Source: Clostridiales bacterium
GTDB taxonomy: Bacteria; Bacillota; Clostridia; Lachnospirales; WQUN01
Length of the DNA: 7,359 nt
Assembly (NCBI GenBank): GCA_031271275.1
Contig: JAISWA010000177.1
Coordinates: 1 to 7,359 of the forward strand
Direction: 5' to 3'
Of the stretch, positions 5,875 through 7,359 are shown piece by piece. A program made the position numbers and the translations under genes. Below the pieces are notes generated by a model, which saw only the letters and a program-made list of their open reading frames with translations, was not told the origin of the DNA and searched no databases. Every line of letters starts with the position of its first letter. Position 1 is the stretch's first letter.

Positions 5875-6625
5875 AAGTTTATTGTTGGAAGGCCGCAAGG
5901 CGGTACTGGAAGCGCTGAACCACCAAAAGCCGGTGGACCGGGTTTTGCTTCGCCGGGACAAGGACAAGCCCCTGGAGGGTACGCTGCGCGTAATCGCGGC
6001 AAAAGCGAAGGAATACGGCGCGACGGTGGTGGAAGTGGAACGGGGCAAGTTGGACGCGCTTTCCGAAACGGGGCATCATCAGGGCGTTATCGCCATCTGC
6101 CCGGCAAAGGCTTATTCGGAAGTAGGGGACATGCTCGCGCTCGCCGCCGGGCGCGGGGAGAAACCTTTCCTCATCGTGTTGGACGGCATAACCGACCCCC
6201 ATAACCTGGGCGCGGTGATTCGCACGGCGGAAGCGGGCGGAGCGCACGGGGTCATCATTCCCAAGCGCCGGGCGGCAGGGCTGACCGGCGTGGTGGCGAA
6301 AACTTCCGCCGGGGCGGTGGAGCACATGATGGTGGCGCGGGTGACGAATATCGCGCGGACGTTGGAAGCGTTGAAAGCCGCGGGCGTATGGATAACCTGC
6401 GCCGACATGGACGGTACGGATATGTACGCCTCCGATTTCTCCGGGCCTGTCGCGCTGCTAATCGGCGCGGAGGGGGAGGGCGTAAGCCGCTTGGCTTCGG
6501 AGAAGGCGGATTTTAAAGTCAAGATACCCATGCTCGGGAAAATTTCCGCCTTAAACGCTTCGGTTGCCGCCGGGGTTTTGATTTATGAAGTGGTGCGCGC
6601 AAGACTCAAACCGGAACACCGTTGA
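5852..6625 (+). CDS. rlmB: 23S rRNA (guanosine-2'-O-)-methyltransferase, SpoU/TrmH family
   Basis: AdoMet-dependent 2'-O-methylation of a guanosine in 23S rRNA (RlmB-type; TrmH/SPOUT knotted fold), 257 aa. An N-terminal substrate-binding domain (about 8-85, starting LLEGRKAVLEAL and ending HHQGVIA) precedes the SPOUT domain. Motif 1 is DPHNLGAVIRTAEAGGA (115-131, Asn118 and Arg124), motif 2 IGAEGEGVSRL (204-214), and motif 3 IPMLGKISALNASVAAGVLIYE (225-246). The start is fixed by AAGGAG (5839-5844), 7 nt before the ATG, even though it lies inside mrnC. The exact rRNA position cannot be read from sequence; B. subtilis YacO and E. coli RlmB are the nearest named relatives. Confidence 0.94.
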   Translation: MEQPEQVESLLLEGRKAVLEALNHQKPVDRVLLRRDKDKPLEGTLRVIAAKAKEYGATVVEVERGKLDALSETGHHQGVIAICPAKAYSEVGDMLALAAGRGEKPFLIVLDGITDPHNLGAVIRTAEAGGAHGVIIPKRRAAGLTGVVAKTSAGAVEHMMVARVTNIARTLEALKAAGVWITCADMDGTDMYASDFSGPVALLIGAEGEGVSRLASEKADFKVKIPMLGKISALNASVAAGVLIYEVVRARLKPEHR

Positions 6626-6628
6626 TTT

Positions 6629-7144
6629 ATGCGGCGCGGTTTTATTTTGGTGGACGGATACAACATTATTTTTTCCAACAAGGAATTGACGGAGCTTGCG
6701 GAGCAGTCGCTGGAAATCGCGCGGCGGAAGCTCTGCGACATCCTGTGCGATTACAAGGGCGTCATTGACGACAGCGTGATTGCCGTATTCGACGCGCATT
6801 TGGTGGAGGGCGGCGCAGGAAGCGTAGAGGCGTACAACAACATCATGGTGGTTTTCACCAAGGAAGCGGAAACCGCCGACCACTACATCGAGCGCACCGC
6901 GCAAAAGCTCGCGAGGAACGAGCGGGTTATCGTCGCCACGTCGGACAGGTTGGAGCAGATTATTATTATCGGGCGGGGGGCGCAGCAGGTATCCGCGCAG
7001 GACTTTTGGACGGAAGTGGAATATGCCCGGGAAGCGGCGCGCGCCCGTTACATACACAGCCGGTCGATAAAAAAGAACCCCATCGAGCACTTCCTTGACG
7101 CGGAAACCGCGCGAAGATTGGACGAGATGCGGTACGGGAGGTGA
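6629..7144 (+). CDS. rae1: NYN-domain (PIN-like) ribosome-associated endoribonuclease, YacP/Rae1 family
   Basis: A 171-aa protein of the YacP family. The B. subtilis member (Rae1) enters the ribosomal A site and cleaves certain mRNAs during translation. The PIN-like acidic centre is intact: Asp9 and Asn12 in ILVDGYNII, Asp55 in IAVFDAH, Asp84 in KEAETADHYIER, and Asp106 in VATSDRLEQ. The C-terminus is a charged helical tail. It starts 3 nt after the rlmB stop with no good Shine-Dalgarno directly upstream, so it probably relies on coupling. Its neighbours mrnC and rlmB also act on ribosomes or RNA, in line with the family role. The family assignment is firm; the mRNA target specificity is inferred only from the B. 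subtilis relative. Confidence 0.92.
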   Translation: MRRGFILVDGYNIIFSNKELTELAEQSLEIARRKLCDILCDYKGVIDDSVIAVFDAHLVEGGAGSVEAYNNIMVVFTKEAETADHYIERTAQKLARNERVIVATSDRLEQIIIIGRGAQQVSAQDFWTEVEYAREAARARYIHSRSIKKNPIEHFLDAETARRLDEMRYGR

Positions 7145-7152
7145 GCGCGTTG
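7137..7152 (+). promoter_or_regulatory. Strong RBS deciding a TTG start for sigH
   Basis: GGAGGTGA (7137-7144) is a near-perfect anti-Shine-Dalgarno match and includes the rae1 stop codon. Five bases later comes TTG (7150-7152). A GTG at 7141 in the same frame lies inside this site and cannot use it. TTG is therefore the best start. Confidence 0.75.
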
Positions 7153-7359
7153 GATGTTTTTCCGGAGGAAGGGCGGTTGGTGCGCGACGCGAGGGAAGGG
7201 GACGCGGACGCCCTTGACGCGCTTATGCGCAAGTACAAGAACTTGGTCAAGGCGAGGGCGGCGGCTTATTTCCTTACGGGCGGCGACAGGGAGGATTTGA
7301 TACAGGAGGGGATGATTGGTTTATTCAAGGCGATTCGCGGTTTCGACCCCGATAAAAGC
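7150..7359 (+). CDS. sigH: RNA polymerase sigma-H factor (5' part, cut by window edge)
   Basis: The first 70 codons of a sigma-70 family factor. The visible part is region 1.2/2: RDAREGDADALDALMRKY, then KNLVKARAAAYFLTGGDRED (the core-binding helix in region 2.1) and LIQEGMIGLFKAIRGFDP (region 2.2). As recalled, the last two are close to B. subtilis SigH (YKNFVRAKARSYFL, EGMIGLYKAIRDF). Its place directly after rae1/yacP is the conserved sigH position in Bacilli and Clostridia. Sigma-H drives transition-state and early sporulation genes, which fits the coat genes nearby. DNA-binding regions 2.4 and 4 lie beyond the right edge, so promoter specificity is inferred from locus and similarity. Confidence 0.92.
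   Translation, partial: MDVFPEEGRLVRDAREGDADALDALMRKYKNLVKARAAAYFLTGGDREDLIQEGMIGLFKAIRGFDPDKS

Overview
The window looks like chromosomal DNA from a GC-rich, endospore-forming Firmicute, most likely a Clostridia member. Three things point there: spore-coat (CotF-type) genes, the MEP-pathway gene ispF, and the gene order cysE-cysS-mrnC-rlmB-rae1(yacP)-sigH, which is the familiar Bacillus/Clostridia arrangement. Genus cannot be fixed from the sequence alone.

Layout. Positions 1-1751 (minus strand) hold a two-component pair, an OmpR-type response regulator followed by a sensor kinase cut by the left edge. Both resemble VanR and VanS of VanA-type glycopeptide resistance. Their target genes, if any, would lie beyond position 1. 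A 225-bp divergent intergenic region (1752-1976) separates this pair from two small plus-strand genes (1977-2510). The second is a CotF-family coat protein; the first is probably a short paralogue of it.

Positions 2511-2932 contain no convincing gene. Three bases after the second coat gene's stop codon lies a compact element (2514-2807) with 31-bp terminal inverted repeats that start and end in TA. It carries an internal duplicated module and a perfect hairpin. It reads as a non-autonomous, MITE-like element of the kind mobilised by TA-targeting transposases. It is followed by an intrinsic terminator and a promoter for the next operon.

Positions 2933-7359 are a tight co-directional operon: ispF (isoprenoid precursor synthesis), cysE (serine acetyltransferase), cysS (cysteinyl-tRNA synthetase), mrnC (Mini-RNase III, 23S rRNA maturation), rlmB (23S rRNA 2'-O-methyltransferase), rae1/yacP (NYN/PIN-like ribosome-associated nuclease) and the start of sigH (sigma-H), cut by the right edge. 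Most junctions overlap or nearly touch, so translational coupling is likely. The operon joins cysteine synthesis and charging to ribosome maturation and mRNA surveillance, and ends with an early sporulation sigma factor.

The items most worth following up are the MITE-like element with its odd internal structure, and the VanRS-like pair, whose controlled genes are out of view. I see no wholly new multigene system here.
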